Part shown: in pieces, positions 27,498 to 35,090 of the stretch
Layout of the letters: each line of letters starts with the position of its first letter
Position numbering within the stretch: position 1 is the stretch's first letter
DNA from: Chitinophaga filiformis
Lineage (GTDB): Bacteria > Bacteroidota > Bacteroidia > Chitinophagales > Chitinophagaceae
Assembly (NCBI RefSeq): GCF_021646545.1
Contig: NZ_JAKIRP010000010.1
Coordinates: 186,001-250,000 of the forward strand
Length of the DNA stretch: 64,000 nt
Reading direction: 5' to 3'
Made by a program: the position numbers and the translations under genes
The notes under the pieces: model-generated
The model's input: only the letters and a program-made list of their open reading frames with translations
Database searches by the model: none
Told to the model about the DNA's origin: nothing

Positions 27498-28079
27498 ATG
27501 CGATGTCTATTGTTATTTTCAGCCTCAGTCCTCATCTCACTTTTATCGCTCAGCACCAGCTCGCGGGCGCAGAACCAGTCTGACGAACACAAAGCCTGGA
27601 TGGAATATATGACACCAGGTGCTGTTCACCAGATGCTTGCCAAATGCGACGGCGAATGGAGCTTTGATATGACGATGTGGATGAAACCAGATGCCCCTCC
27701 GACCACGTCTACGGGCACTACCGTCAACAGGATGATCCTGGGCGGCCGTTACCAGGAATCTCTCCACAAGGGCACTTTTATGGGAATGCCTTTCGAAGGT
27801 CGTGGCCTGCTCGCTTATGACAATGCCAAGAAAATATTCCAGAACTCCTGGGTTGACAACATGGGCACCGGCATCATGACCACAGAAGGTACCTGGGACG
27901 AGGCAACAAAGTCTGCCACACTTACAGGCAAATCAGTTGATCCCATGACAGGAAAGGATATGGGTATTAAAGAGATCTTTAAGATGCTCGACGATGATCA
28001 CCAGGTGATGGAAATGTACATGGTGAATGACGGCAAGGAATTCAAGATGATGGAGATCAAATACACGAGAAAGAATTAG
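27498..28079 (+). CDS. DUF1579 domain-containing secreted protein
   Basis: 193 residues with a signal peptide ending about SSRAQ. The domain shows CDGEWSFDMTMWMKPDAPP, GGRYQESLHKGTFMGMPFEG and GIMTTEGTWDEATKSATLTG, the lipocalin/calycin-like DUF1579 pattern; function unknown. It is on the plus strand, divergent from the transglutaminase-like gene (113 bp between the starts) and convergent with nusG. Met content is high (over 10 percent), which is unusual. Confidence 0.88.
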   Translation: MRCLLLFSASVLISLLSLSTSSRAQNQSDEHKAWMEYMTPGAVHQMLAKCDGEWSFDMTMWMKPDAPPTTSTGTTVNRMILGGRYQESLHKGTFMGMPFEGRGLLAYDNAKKIFQNSWVDNMGTGIMTTEGTWDEATKSATLTGKSVDPMTGKDMGIKEIFKMLDDDHQVMEMYMVNDGKEFKMMEIKYTRKN

Positions 28080-28088
28080 GCATAAAAA

Positions 28089-28117
28089 AAACCGTCCTGC
28101 TTAAAGCGGGACGGTTT
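28089..28117 (-). terminator. Intrinsic terminator after nusG
   Basis: Arms 28089-28100 and 28106-28117 pair over 12 bp with one wobble; on the minus strand the stem is followed by about eight T. It separates secE-nusG transcription from the downstream rplK operon. Confidence 0.88.
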
Positions 28118-28136
28118 AATATGATTACTGAAATAG

Positions 28137-28727
28137 TTAGCTGATTTTTTCTACCTGCATGAAGTTCAGTTCTACCGGAGTGGCGCGACCGAAGATCTTC
28201 ACGGTTACTTTCAGTTTCTTCTTGTCTTCTATCACCTCTTCGATGATACCGTTGAAGTCGTTGAAAGGTCCATCTATGATCTTGATAGTTTCGCCAACAA
28301 TGAAAGGCTCGCTCATGGTCAGTCCGTTATCAGACATTTCATCAACCTTACCTAACATCTTGTTCACTTCAGCCTTACGCAGTGCGATGGGCTTGTCTTT
28401 ACCCAGGAAGTGAATAACGCCTGATACGTTGCGGATAGACTGGATCACCTCATCGGTCATTTTACCGTCTATTGCTTCGATCATTACGTAACCCGGATAG
28501 AAGTTCTTTTCGCGCATCACTTTTTTTCCTGCCTGCACTTTATACACCTTTTCTACAGGTAAAAATATCTGGGTGATCACGTTACCCCAATCGGAGCGGC
28601 GTACTTCGATATCCAGGTATTCTTTTACCTTCTTCTCTTTACCACTCACTACGCGCAGAACGTACCATTTGGTGTCCTGGGTGGGAATGTTTGTTTCTTC
28701 TGCAGGGTTATTGGATGCATCGATCAT
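28137..28727 (-). CDS. nusG: Transcription termination/antitermination protein NusG
   Basis: 196 residues. NGN domain includes KWYVLRVVSGKEKKVKEYL, FYPGYVMIEA and VSGVIHFLGKDKP. KOW domain is at about 140-195 (VGETIKIIDGPFNDFNGII). Couples RNA polymerase with the ribosome or Rho. Its ATG overlaps the secE stop by one nucleotide (TAATG). Confidence 0.98.
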   Translation of the reverse strand: MIDASNNPAEETNIPTQDTKWYVLRVVSGKEKKVKEYLDIEVRRSDWGNVITQIFLPVEKVYKVQAGKKVMREKNFYPGYVMIEAIDGKMTDEVIQSIRNVSGVIHFLGKDKPIALRKAEVNKMLGKVDEMSDNGLTMSEPFIVGETIKIIDGPFNDFNGIIEEVIEDKKKLKVTVKIFGRATPVELNFMQVEKIS

Positions 28728-28921
28728 TATGAAATAATTTTATAGTACTGAGTCAACATGAGATGTGAAAGGGCGTCCATACCCCAAACAATCGCAGTGA
28801 TAACTACAGTAGCGATTAATACAATCATTGTGGAAGACTGCAGCTCCTGCCATGTAGGCCAGGATACTTTATGCACCAGCTCGTGATAAGACTCCCGGAA
28901 GTATGCTCTAACCTTATTCAT
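28727..28921 (-). CDS. secE: Preprotein translocase subunit SecE
   Basis: 64 residues, the short single-span form: amphipathic YFRESYHELVHKVSWPTWQE followed by one membrane helix (STMIVLIATVVITAIVWGMDA). It clamps SecY in the inner membrane. Lies between tRNA-Trp and nusG in the standard order. Confidence 0.97.
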   Translation of the reverse strand: MNKVRAYFRESYHELVHKVSWPTWQELQSSTMIVLIATVVITAIVWGMDALSHLMLTQYYKIIS

Positions 28922-28987
28922 TGGTTTAAAAAATTAACCGTTTGAAAACATGAAAGGTGAAAAGCCTTCACTTTTCACCATTGTTAG

Positions 28988-29058
28988 CACGGGCACAAGG
29001 ATTCGAACCCTGATCAAAGGTTTTGGAGACCTCTATTCTACCATTGAACTATGCCCGT
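28988..29058 (-). tRNA. tRNA-Trp (CCA)
   Basis: Cloverleaf on the minus strand: 7-bp acceptor (29052-29058 with 28989-28995), anticodon loop CTCCAAA giving CCA, and a T-arm GGTTCGAATCC. CCA tail is not encoded. Position between tuf and secE is the standard one. Confidence 0.97.
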
Positions 29059-29184
29059 GTATGTAAAAAAAGACCATTAGCCGCCAGCTTTCAGGCTACC
29101 CGGCGAAACAAATTTACATAAATTAAATTTATCCGCTGAACGCAATTTGCTAATTGCTAATGGCCTTCTATATCAAAAAAGTGA

Positions 29185-30372
29185 TTACTTGATGATCTCA
29201 GTAACCTGACCAGCACCTACGGTACGTCCACCTTCGCGGATAGCGAATTTCAGACCTTTTTCCATAGCGATTGGAGCGATCAGTTTTACAGTCAGAGAAA
29301 CGTTATCACCAGGCATAACCATTTCAACACCTGCTGGTAATTCAACTTCACCAGTTACGTCAGTTGTACGGAAGTAGAACTGAGGACGGTATTTGTTGAA
29401 GAACGGAGTGTGACGGCCACCTTCTTCTTTGCTCAGTACGTATACTTCACATTTGAATTCAGTGTGCGGAGTGATAGAACCTGGTTTAGTGATAACCATA
29501 CCACGACGGATCTGAGACTTTTCAATACCGCGGAGGAGCAGACCAGCGTTGTCACCAGCTTCACCTTCATCCAGTAATTTTTTGAACATCTCAACACCAG
29601 TACATGTAGAAGACAGTGGTTTTTCGATCAGACCAACGATTTCTACTGGCTCACCTACTTTAATCTTACCACGCTCGATACGACCTGTAGCAACAGTACC
29701 ACGACCAGTGATAGAGAATACGTCTTCTACAGACATCAGGAACGGCAGATCAACCGGACGAGGAGGCAGTGGGATGTATTCATCAACTGCAGCCATCAGT
29801 TCGTCAACAGCAGCAACCCATTTGTCTTCACCAGCCAGAGCGCCGGTTGCAGAACCCTTGATGATTGGTGTGTTATCACCATCATAGTTATATTTGCTCA
29901 GCAGTTCGCGGATTTCCAGTTCAACCAGTTCCAGTAACTCAGGATCATCAACCAGGTCAACCTTGTTCATGAACACTACGATACGAGGAACGCCTACCTG
30001 ACGAGCCAGGAGGATGTGTTCTTTAGTTTGTGGCATCGGACCATCTGTAGCGGCAACCACCAGGATAGCACCGTCCATCTGCGCAGCACCAGTGATCATG
30101 TTCTTCACATAGTCAGCGTGACCAGGACAGTCAACGTGCGCATAGTGGCGGTTAGCTGTCTGATACTCAACGTGTGCTGTATTGATGGTAATACCTCTTT
30201 CTTTTTCTTCAGGAGCCGCATCGATCTCATCATAACCTTTCTTCTCTGCCAGACCCTTGTTTGCCAAAATGGTAGTAATGGCAGCAGTCAAGGTAGTTTT
30301 ACCGTGGTCAACGTGGCCGATGGTACCAATGTTTACGTGGGGTTTATCCCGCTTAAAGGTTTCTTTTGCCAT
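29185..30372 (-). CDS. tuf: Elongation factor Tu
   Basis: 395 residues. G1 GHVDHGKT, G2 RGITINTAH, G3 DCPGHADYV, G4 NKVD; domains 2 and 3 follow (GRGTVATGRIERG, PQFYFRTTDVTG) and the chain ends VGAGQVTEIIK. Carries aminoacyl-tRNA to the ribosome. Transcribed with the upstream tRNA genes and probably tRNA-Trp, secE and nusG. Confidence 0.99.
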   Translation of the reverse strand: MAKETFKRDKPHVNIGTIGHVDHGKTTLTAAITTILANKGLAEKKGYDEIDAAPEEKERGITINTAHVEYQTANRHYAHVDCPGHADYVKNMITGAAQMDGAILVVAATDGPMPQTKEHILLARQVGVPRIVVFMNKVDLVDDPELLELVELEIRELLSKYNYDGDNTPIIKGSATGALAGEDKWVAAVDELMAAVDEYIPLPPRPVDLPFLMSVEDVFSITGRGTVATGRIERGKIKVGEPVEIVGLIEKPLSSTCTGVEMFKKLLDEGEAGDNAGLLLRGIEKSQIRRGMVITKPGSITPHTEFKCEVYVLSKEEGGRHTPFFNKYRPQFYFRTTDVTGEVELPAGVEMVMPGDNVSLTVKLIAPIAMEKGLKFAIREGGRTVGAGQVTEIIK

Positions 30373-30444
30373 TGTATTTTTTTTAGATGGTTTGTAAAGA
30401 TTGTATTGATAGTTGTTTTTATAAAAAACGGTTTTACAAACTTG

Positions 30445-30519
30445 TGCCGCTGATGAGAATTGAACCCACGACCTTTCCTGGTCTGCACCAGGAACGCTCT
30501 GCCACTGAGCTACAACGAA
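30445..30519 (-). pseudogene. Degenerate tRNA-Thr-like gene with expanded palindromic anticodon arm
   Basis: It follows the neighbouring tRNA-Thr(GGT) closely in the D-arm (TAGCTCAGNGGNAGAGC) and in the variable/T-arm part (AGGTCGTGNGTTCAATTC). The anticodon arm is 20 nt instead of 17 and folds as a perfect 8-bp stem with a 4-nt loop (30475-30494), leaving no normal 7-nt anticodon loop. The acceptor stem has a mismatch at the first pair and two G-T wobbles. It is probably a decayed duplicate, but it lies in the leader of tuf and could act as an RNA processing signal. Confidence 0.7.
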
Positions 30520-30550
30520 ATCCGGATCCCGGATGTTTGGAAATCCGTTG

Positions 30551-30622
<72 letters not shown>

Positions 30623-30693
30623 ATTGAAAATCTTTTTAAAGAACTTTCATCCCATGTAATACCAAGACAAAATTTCGAACCGGTATTACGATG

Positions 30694-30766
30694 AGCGGGA
30701 GACGAGGTTCGAACCCGCGACCTACAGCTTGGAAGGCTGTCGCTCTACCAACTGAGCTACTCCCGC
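30694..30766 (-). tRNA. tRNA-Gly (TCC)
   Basis: Acceptor GCGGGAG/CTCCCGC perfect; anticodon stem ACAGC/GCTGT with loop CTTCCAA giving TCC; T-arm GCGGGTTCGAACC. Confidence 0.96.
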
Positions 30767-30962
30767 ATTTAATAAGTAATAAACTAAAGAACTGTGTGCC
30801 TTCTACTTCCTGCGAAGCTTTCTTTGGGGAAAACCTGCGATTTGATAACCGACACTAAAAGAACCATTCCCCTCTACTCTATATTTCCCTTTCGGGAGAA
30901 CCTGCATTTAACAGACAAGTTCCGCCTTTGCTAAGGGGCAAAGGCGGAACATTTGCGCTGAG

Positions 30963-31044
30963 TGGGCAGGACAGGATTCGAACCTGTGAAGACGTAGTCA
31001 GCGGATTTACAGTCCGCCCCATTTGGCCGCTCTGGAACCTGCCC
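30963..31044 (-). tRNA. tRNA-Tyr (GTA)
   Basis: About 82 nt with a long variable arm as expected for class II tRNA-Tyr; acceptor GGGCAGG/CCTGCCC; anticodon loop CTGTAAA giving GTA. Confidence 0.96.
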
Positions 31045-31117
31045 ATTTTAATCCTTAAACTCCTTTCCAAAAATCTCGTCCGTCCGGGACCACTTTTTTG
31101 CTTCGGAATTTTTCCGG

Positions 31118-31191
31118 AGCCAGCAGAGGGATTCGAACCCCCGACCCACTGATTACAAATCAGTAGCTCTGGCCAACTGAGCTATGCTGGC
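31118..31191 (-). tRNA. tRNA-Thr (TGT)
   Basis: Acceptor GCCAGCA/TGCTGGC perfect; anticodon stem CTGAT/ATCAG with loop TTGTA-containing sequence giving TGT; T-arm GGGGGTTCGAATCCC. First tRNA of the array. Confidence 0.96.
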
Positions 31192-31238
31192 TTATGTTAT
31201 GCAAGAATCTTATAAAAGGTATCCGTTATAAGAGGGTG

Positions 31239-31268
31239 CAAAAATAGTTGAATTTAATTAATCTCAAA
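31239..31268 (-). promoter_or_regulatory. Promoter P2 of the tRNA-tuf operon
   Basis: Minus strand -33 TTTG (31265-31268) and -7 TATTTTTG (31239-31246), 18-bp spacer, just upstream of tRNA-Thr(TGT). The spacer is one base below the usual range. Confidence 0.5.
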
Positions 31269-31341
31269 ATCTTTTTTTCAGCACCCGGATACAAATTTTA
31301 AGACTTGTATTAATTGGCTAAAACACCCTACAGTAAAGAAC

Positions 31342-31393
31342 TTTACTACCTTTGCCGATCCCTTTTTTCGATCGGGATGGCAAAGGTAGTAAA
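31342..31393. repeat. Long inverted repeat embedding two TACCTTTG promoter boxes
   Basis: Arms at about 31342-31362 and 31374-31393 pair along about 20 bp with one bulged G; the loop is T-rich. Each arm contains TACCTTTG on its own strand (plus 31347-31354, minus 31381-31388). Only the minus one has a matching -33 box. Confidence 0.75.
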
Positions 31394-31411
31394 CAGATAT
31401 TTAATTCCAAA
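31381..31411 (-). promoter_or_regulatory. Promoter P1 of the tRNA-tuf operon
   Basis: Minus strand -33 TTTG (31408-31411), 19-bp spacer, -7 TACCTTTG (31381-31388): a perfect Bacteroidetes promoter placed 15 bp after the hpf stop. The transcript would start with the second arm of the inverted repeat. Confidence 0.7.
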
Positions 31412-31425
31412 ATATTTTTAAGATT

Positions 31426-31725
31426 TTACTGAAATTTCTTCTCTTTGGTTTTCTTGATCTGGTTAACAACCGAGTCAAAGGCGAGATCAAATGACTCTTC
31501 AAAGGATTTGGATTCGTGCTTCACAAACAAGTCTTGGCGAGGGATGTGGACTTTTATCTCAGCGATTTTATCCTTAATCTGATGGGCAATTCCATCCAAC
31601 TTTAGAAAAACTTCCACGCTGATGATCCGGTCATAAAAAGTATTGAGTTTCTGAATTTTTTTACTCACATGGTCAATCAACTTTGAGTCAGCATCGAAAT
31701 GTACTGTTTGAATTTGAACGTTCAT
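31426..31725 (-). CDS. hpf: Ribosome hibernation promoting factor, short form
   Basis: 99 residues, a single S30AE domain without the long-form C-terminal extension: NVQIQTVHFDADSKLIDHVSK, FYDRIISVEVFLKLD, KIAEIKVHIPRQDLFVKHES, ending in basic IKKTKEKKF. It binds the 30S A/P-site region in stationary phase. Same strand and 192 bp downstream of the xerC-like gene. Short forms normally act with a second factor; none is in the window. Confidence 0.93.
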   Translation of the reverse strand: MNVQIQTVHFDADSKLIDHVSKKIQKLNTFYDRIISVEVFLKLDGIAHQIKDKIAEIKVHIPRQDLFVKHESKSFEESFDLAFDSVVNQIKKTKEKKFQ

Positions 31726-31917
31726 AGCACTAATTTTTAGTTTTAAACAATCTTGTACATGCTCGTAACATTACGTCCATAGGCTTTCATTGTGTTAATG
31801 GTAATGGATATCGACTAATGTAAAAAGTATACAAAGAACTCATTACTAATTTAATCACTTTTCAACTCTTTTGCATAACCATTTAGTAATATTTTGTTAA
31901 AGTGAGAACGCGCCTTT

Positions 31918-32862
31918 CTACTCGCCCTTCGGATGCGCCTTCCGGTACGCTTCCCGCAGCTTCTCGATGCTATTGTGCGTGTAAACCTGTGTGGACGCCA
32001 GACTGGAGTGCCCCAGCAACTCTTTCACTGCATTCAGGTCAGCGCCGTTGTTCGTAAGATGGGTGGCAAACGTATGCCGCAGTATATGCGGACTTCTCCG
32101 GCTCAGGGTCGTGATCTGGTGATCGGTCAGGTACCCCCGCACTACATTGTAAACATATCTCGGATATAATTTCTTCCCGCTCCGCGGATTTACCAGCAAC
32201 ACCTCCCTGTCATACTCCGCCAGCTCTTTCCGACGCATGGCCCGGTACTCCCCTATCTCATCCTTCAAAACACTACTGATAGGGATGATCCGCTCCTTAT
32301 TGCCCTTTCCCAGCACTTTTATGGTCAGATTACCCGTGTCCACATGCCGCTCCTGCAGATTGATCAACTCCGACAACCGGATACCTGTATGATACAAAAG
32401 CTCAAATATCATCCGGTGTGTCCTCCCCTCCAGGTCATCCGCAAAAATCGGCGTATCCTCCTGCCCCCTGCGCATACTCCGGTTATCTTCCACTGCCTGC
32501 ATCCCCTTTTCATCAATAAAGCCGGGCAACCGCTTCCCGATCTTCGGGGCAGTCACTTTCGTCATCGGAGAAGCTGTAATTTCCCCGTGACGCAATGCGT
32601 ATTTGAAAAATGATTTAAGGGTGGAGATCTTGCGGTTAACACTCTTGGCAATCATGCCCTCCTCCATCAGCCAGGCTAGCCAGGTACGGACATGCGAATG
32701 CGATATGCCAGAAAGTGACACATCGCCATAATGAGATCTTAAGAAGATAAAAAACTGGGTAAGGTCCTGCTGATACGCAGTAGCAGTATGTGCAGAATAA
32801 CGCTTCTCAAGCCGGATATAAGCTAGAAAACGATTAGCTACCGGGTGTAAGACTTCACTCAA
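31918..32862 (-). CDS. Tyrosine recombinase, XerC/XerD family
   Basis: 314 residues. N-terminal core-binding SAM-like domain about 10-95 (FLAYIRLEKRYSAHTATAYQ). Catalytic domain about 110-305 with Arg in TGIRLSEL, Lys in GKGNKER, HILRHTFATHL, LGHSSLASTQ and Tyr in VYTH, so all active-site residues are present. Chromosome dimer resolution at dif is the family role. It is a core gene here, flanked by rpsU and hpf, with no prophage or island sign. The frame has no ATG before the domain; TTG at 32862 is the only fitting start and overlaps the U-run of the rpsU terminator. Confidence 0.93.
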   Translation of the reverse strand: MSEVLHPVANRFLAYIRLEKRYSAHTATAYQQDLTQFFIFLRSHYGDVSLSGISHSHVRTWLAWLMEEGMIAKSVNRKISTLKSFFKYALRHGEITASPMTKVTAPKIGKRLPGFIDEKGMQAVEDNRSMRRGQEDTPIFADDLEGRTHRMIFELLYHTGIRLSELINLQERHVDTGNLTIKVLGKGNKERIIPISSVLKDEIGEYRAMRRKELAEYDREVLLVNPRSGKKLYPRYVYNVVRGYLTDHQITTLSRRSPHILRHTFATHLTNNGADLNAVKELLGHSSLASTQVYTHNSIEKLREAYRKAHPKGE

Positions 32863-32874
32863 AATAAAAAATTT

Positions 32875-32910
32875 GATGATTGTAAAGTTATAATAAACCT
32901 TACAATCATC
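32875..32910 (-). terminator. rpsU terminator, abutting the xerC TTG start
   Basis: Arms 32875-32885 and 32900-32910 pair perfectly over 11 AT-rich bp; on the minus strand they are followed by AAATTTTTTATTTTG, whose last three bases are the xerC start codon. Confidence 0.6.
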
Positions 32911-32944
32911 ACATATTTTGCGTGGGGAATTACCCCCGATAGAA

Positions 32945-33142
32945 TCAATCGTCTAATTTACCACTGGCTAACTGCTGTCTGTAAACAGCTTTCAGCACTT
33001 CAGTACGACGCTTAACAGAAGGTTTTGTGAAAGATTGACGTGACCTGAGTTGCAGCAGGATACGGGCTTTCTCAAATTTCTTTTTGTATTTTTTGAGCGC
33101 CTTGTCAATGTTTTCGCAATCTTTGGAATCGATGATCAACAT
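32945..33142 (-). CDS. rpsU: 30S ribosomal protein S21
   Basis: 65 residues from ATG 33142 (MLIIDSKDCENIDKALKKYK), followed by FEKARILLQLRSRQSFTKPS and RRTEVLKAVYRQ, typical of the Bacteroidetes S21, which is shorter in basic tail than E. coli's. In this phylum S21 sits near the 16S anti-SD region and affects Shine-Dalgarno use. Own promoter and terminator are visible. Confidence 0.96.
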   Translation of the reverse strand: MLIIDSKDCENIDKALKKYKKKFEKARILLQLRSRQSFTKPSVKRRTEVLKAVYRQQLASGKLDD

Positions 33143-33170
33143 AATATAATACTCCTTTTTTTCAGGAAGG

Positions 33171-33202
33171 CAAAGATATAACATCCTTTTTAATTATCAA
33201 AA
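33171..33202 (-). promoter_or_regulatory. Bacteroidetes-type rpsU promoter
   Basis: Minus strand -33 TTTTG (33198-33202), 19-bp spacer, -7 TATCTTTG (33171-33178). Start expected near 33165, a leader of about 22 nt. Confidence 0.75.
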
Positions 33203-33258
33203 TAATGTGAGCTCCTTCTGGTCACGGCCATCTCCTCATTATTACTTAATTTAGCCCT

Positions 33259-33849
33259 ATGTTTACAGGAATCATAGAATCATTAGGAGAAGTAATAGCT
33301 ACCAGGCAGGAAGGTACAAACATGGTCATCACCATCCGTTCTTCCCTCACACCGGAACTGAAAATTGACCAGAGCGTAGCCCACAACGGCGTTTGTCTTA
33401 CCGTTACCCGCACAGATGGCGATACCTACGACATCGTCGCTGTTGCTGAAACGCTGCTGAAAAGCAATATCGGCCAACTCACCCCCGGACAAAAAGTAAA
33501 CCTGGAAAGGGCCATGGTCTTTAATGGCAGGATTGACGGCCACCTCGTTCAGGGCCATGTTGACAGCACAGGCGAATGTATTTCCTGTACCCCTCAGAAC
33601 GGCAGCTGGGAATACCGCTTCCGCTACCCGGAACAATTTGCCGGCCTGATCGTAGAAAAAGGCTCCATCTGCCTCAACGGGATCAGCCTCACCATATATG
33701 ATGTGACCAATACGGAATTCAGCATTGCTGTGATTCCATATACATATGAACACACAAATATCTCAGCCGTTCAACCCGGACACACGATCAACCTGGAATT
33801 TGACATCCTCGGGAAATTCGTGGCCAGGCAGCTCGCTGTGAAATCATAG
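33259..33849 (+). CDS. ribE: Riboflavin synthase alpha chain
   Basis: 196 residues built of two tandem lumazine-binding barrels: MFTGIIESLGEV with SVAHNGVCLTV in the first (1-95), GRIDGHLVQGHVD with KGSICLNGISLTIYDV in the second. Converts two 6,7-dimethyl-8-ribityllumazine molecules into riboflavin. Divergent from rpsU, 14 bp before the nitronate monooxygenase gene, an FMN enzyme, so the pair probably forms one unit. No FMN riboswitch is visible in the short upstream region. Confidence 0.96.
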   Translation: MFTGIIESLGEVIATRQEGTNMVITIRSSLTPELKIDQSVAHNGVCLTVTRTDGDTYDIVAVAETLLKSNIGQLTPGQKVNLERAMVFNGRIDGHLVQGHVDSTGECISCTPQNGSWEYRFRYPEQFAGLIVEKGSICLNGISLTIYDVTNTEFSIAVIPYTYEHTNISAVQPGHTINLEFDILGKFVARQLAVKS

Positions 33850-33863
33850 CTAAACATCCACTT

Positions 33864-34865
33864 ATGCAATTAACCTCAGCCCTTGCCATCCGCTATCCGG
33901 TCATCATGGCGCCCATGTTCCTCGTTAGTAACGAAAAAATGGTTAAAGCCGCCATGGACAACGGGATTGCCGGTACATTCCCTTCCCTCAACTACAGAAA
34001 AGAGGGAGAACTCAAGCAGGTGCTGGAACAATTGAACCAACACCGGGCGCAATTATCGCCCGGCCAGGGAACTTATGGCGTCAACCTCATTGTTCAGAAG
34101 ACCAATCCCCTCTACTCAAAACACCTGAAAGACTGCGTTGCAGCAGAAGTACCCTTTTATATCACCTCCCTGGGCAGCCCAAAAGAGGTGATTGCTGCCG
34201 CCCATAGCTACGGCGCTAAGGTGCTCTGCGACGTTACCAACATTCAGCATGCGGAAAAAGCGGCCCAGGCCGGGTGTGACGGCTTCATTGCCGTATGCGC
34301 CGGCGCCGGTGGCCATGCAGGCCCCTACCCGATGCATATACTCGTTCCCGCCCTGCAGAAAGCGTTCCCGGAAAAACTGCTGGTTGCCGCAGGTGGCATC
34401 GCTACCGGTCAGCAATTAGCCAGCGCATTGGTACTCGGTGCTCACGGCGCGTCCATTGGAACCCGTTTCATTGCCAGCGAAGAAGCCAGCGTCAGTAATG
34501 AATACAAGAACGCCATCCTGGACTATGGTATGGAAGATATCGTATTGACAGAACGCCTGTCAGGTACTCCCTGCAATGTCATCAATACGCCGGCCGCAAA
34601 AAAGATCGGCTATAAACAGAACTGGCTGGAAAAGCAACTGAATAAAAACGCCCGTACCCGCAAATATTTCAAAATGCTCGTACAGCTACGCGGCATGAAG
34701 AAACTGGAAGCGGCCGTAAAACCAGGCAATTACCAGCAACTCTGGTCAGCCGGTCAAAGTGTCGAAATGGTGGAAGACATCAGCCCTATCCACGACATTG
34801 TGAACAGACTGATACAGGAACTGGAGGAGACACTGGAGAAAACAAGCCAGCTGCTGGTGAAATAA
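33864..34865 (+). CDS. Nitronate monooxygenase (NPD-like)
   Basis: 333 residues, TIM-barrel FMN enzyme of the 2-nitropropane dioxygenase family. MQLTSALAIRYPVIMAPMFLVSN forms the first strand, CAGAGGHAGP carries the catalytic His, and GGIATGQQLASALVLGAHGA with IGTRF forms the phosphate-binding part. Oxidises alkyl nitronates such as propionate 3-nitronate, a detoxification step. Follows riboflavin synthase by 14 bp. Confidence 0.92.
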   Translation: MQLTSALAIRYPVIMAPMFLVSNEKMVKAAMDNGIAGTFPSLNYRKEGELKQVLEQLNQHRAQLSPGQGTYGVNLIVQKTNPLYSKHLKDCVAAEVPFYITSLGSPKEVIAAAHSYGAKVLCDVTNIQHAEKAAQAGCDGFIAVCAGAGGHAGPYPMHILVPALQKAFPEKLLVAAGGIATGQQLASALVLGAHGASIGTRFIASEEASVSNEYKNAILDYGMEDIVLTERLSGTPCNVINTPAAKKIGYKQNWLEKQLNKNARTRKYFKMLVQLRGMKKLEAAVKPGNYQQLWSAGQSVEMVEDISPIHDIVNRLIQELEETLEKTSQLLVK

Positions 34866-34903
34866 AAACTACGCCTCCCAGACAAGCGATTTAACATAAA
34901 AGT

Positions 34904-34976
34904 GGCGGAACGCAAAAAGTTGAAGTGCTTCCTAAAGCGCCTAAGTTTTGGAAATACTTCAACTTTTGTGTTCCGC
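34904..34976. repeat. Large intergenic inverted repeat
   Basis: Left arm 34904-34926 and right arm 34955-34976 pair along 22 bp with one mismatch and one bulge, enclosing a 28-nt loop. It lies 38 bp after the nitronate monooxygenase stop, between convergent genes. A T-run is missing on the plus side; a processing element or small mobile repeat is possible. Confidence 0.65.
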
Positions 34977-35090
34977 CTCCTTCTTTCGGATACTTATTAG
35001 CGGGGCGTCTGCAATACTATCCCTTCTGGTCTATGTCCCTGCCTGTAGCGTCTAACGCTTGAAACAGCATTCATTCTGCGGACGGGACAC

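Noticed and set aside
30445..30519. Selenocysteine or suppressor tRNA
   Set aside because: No UCA/CUA anticodon, no long variable or extended acceptor arm; it fits a tRNA-Thr duplicate better.
31918..32862. XerC-like gene as a sign of an integrative element
   Set aside because: It lies among core genes rpsU and hpf, all catalytic residues match host recombinases, and there are no other mobile genes or att-like repeats near the tRNAs.
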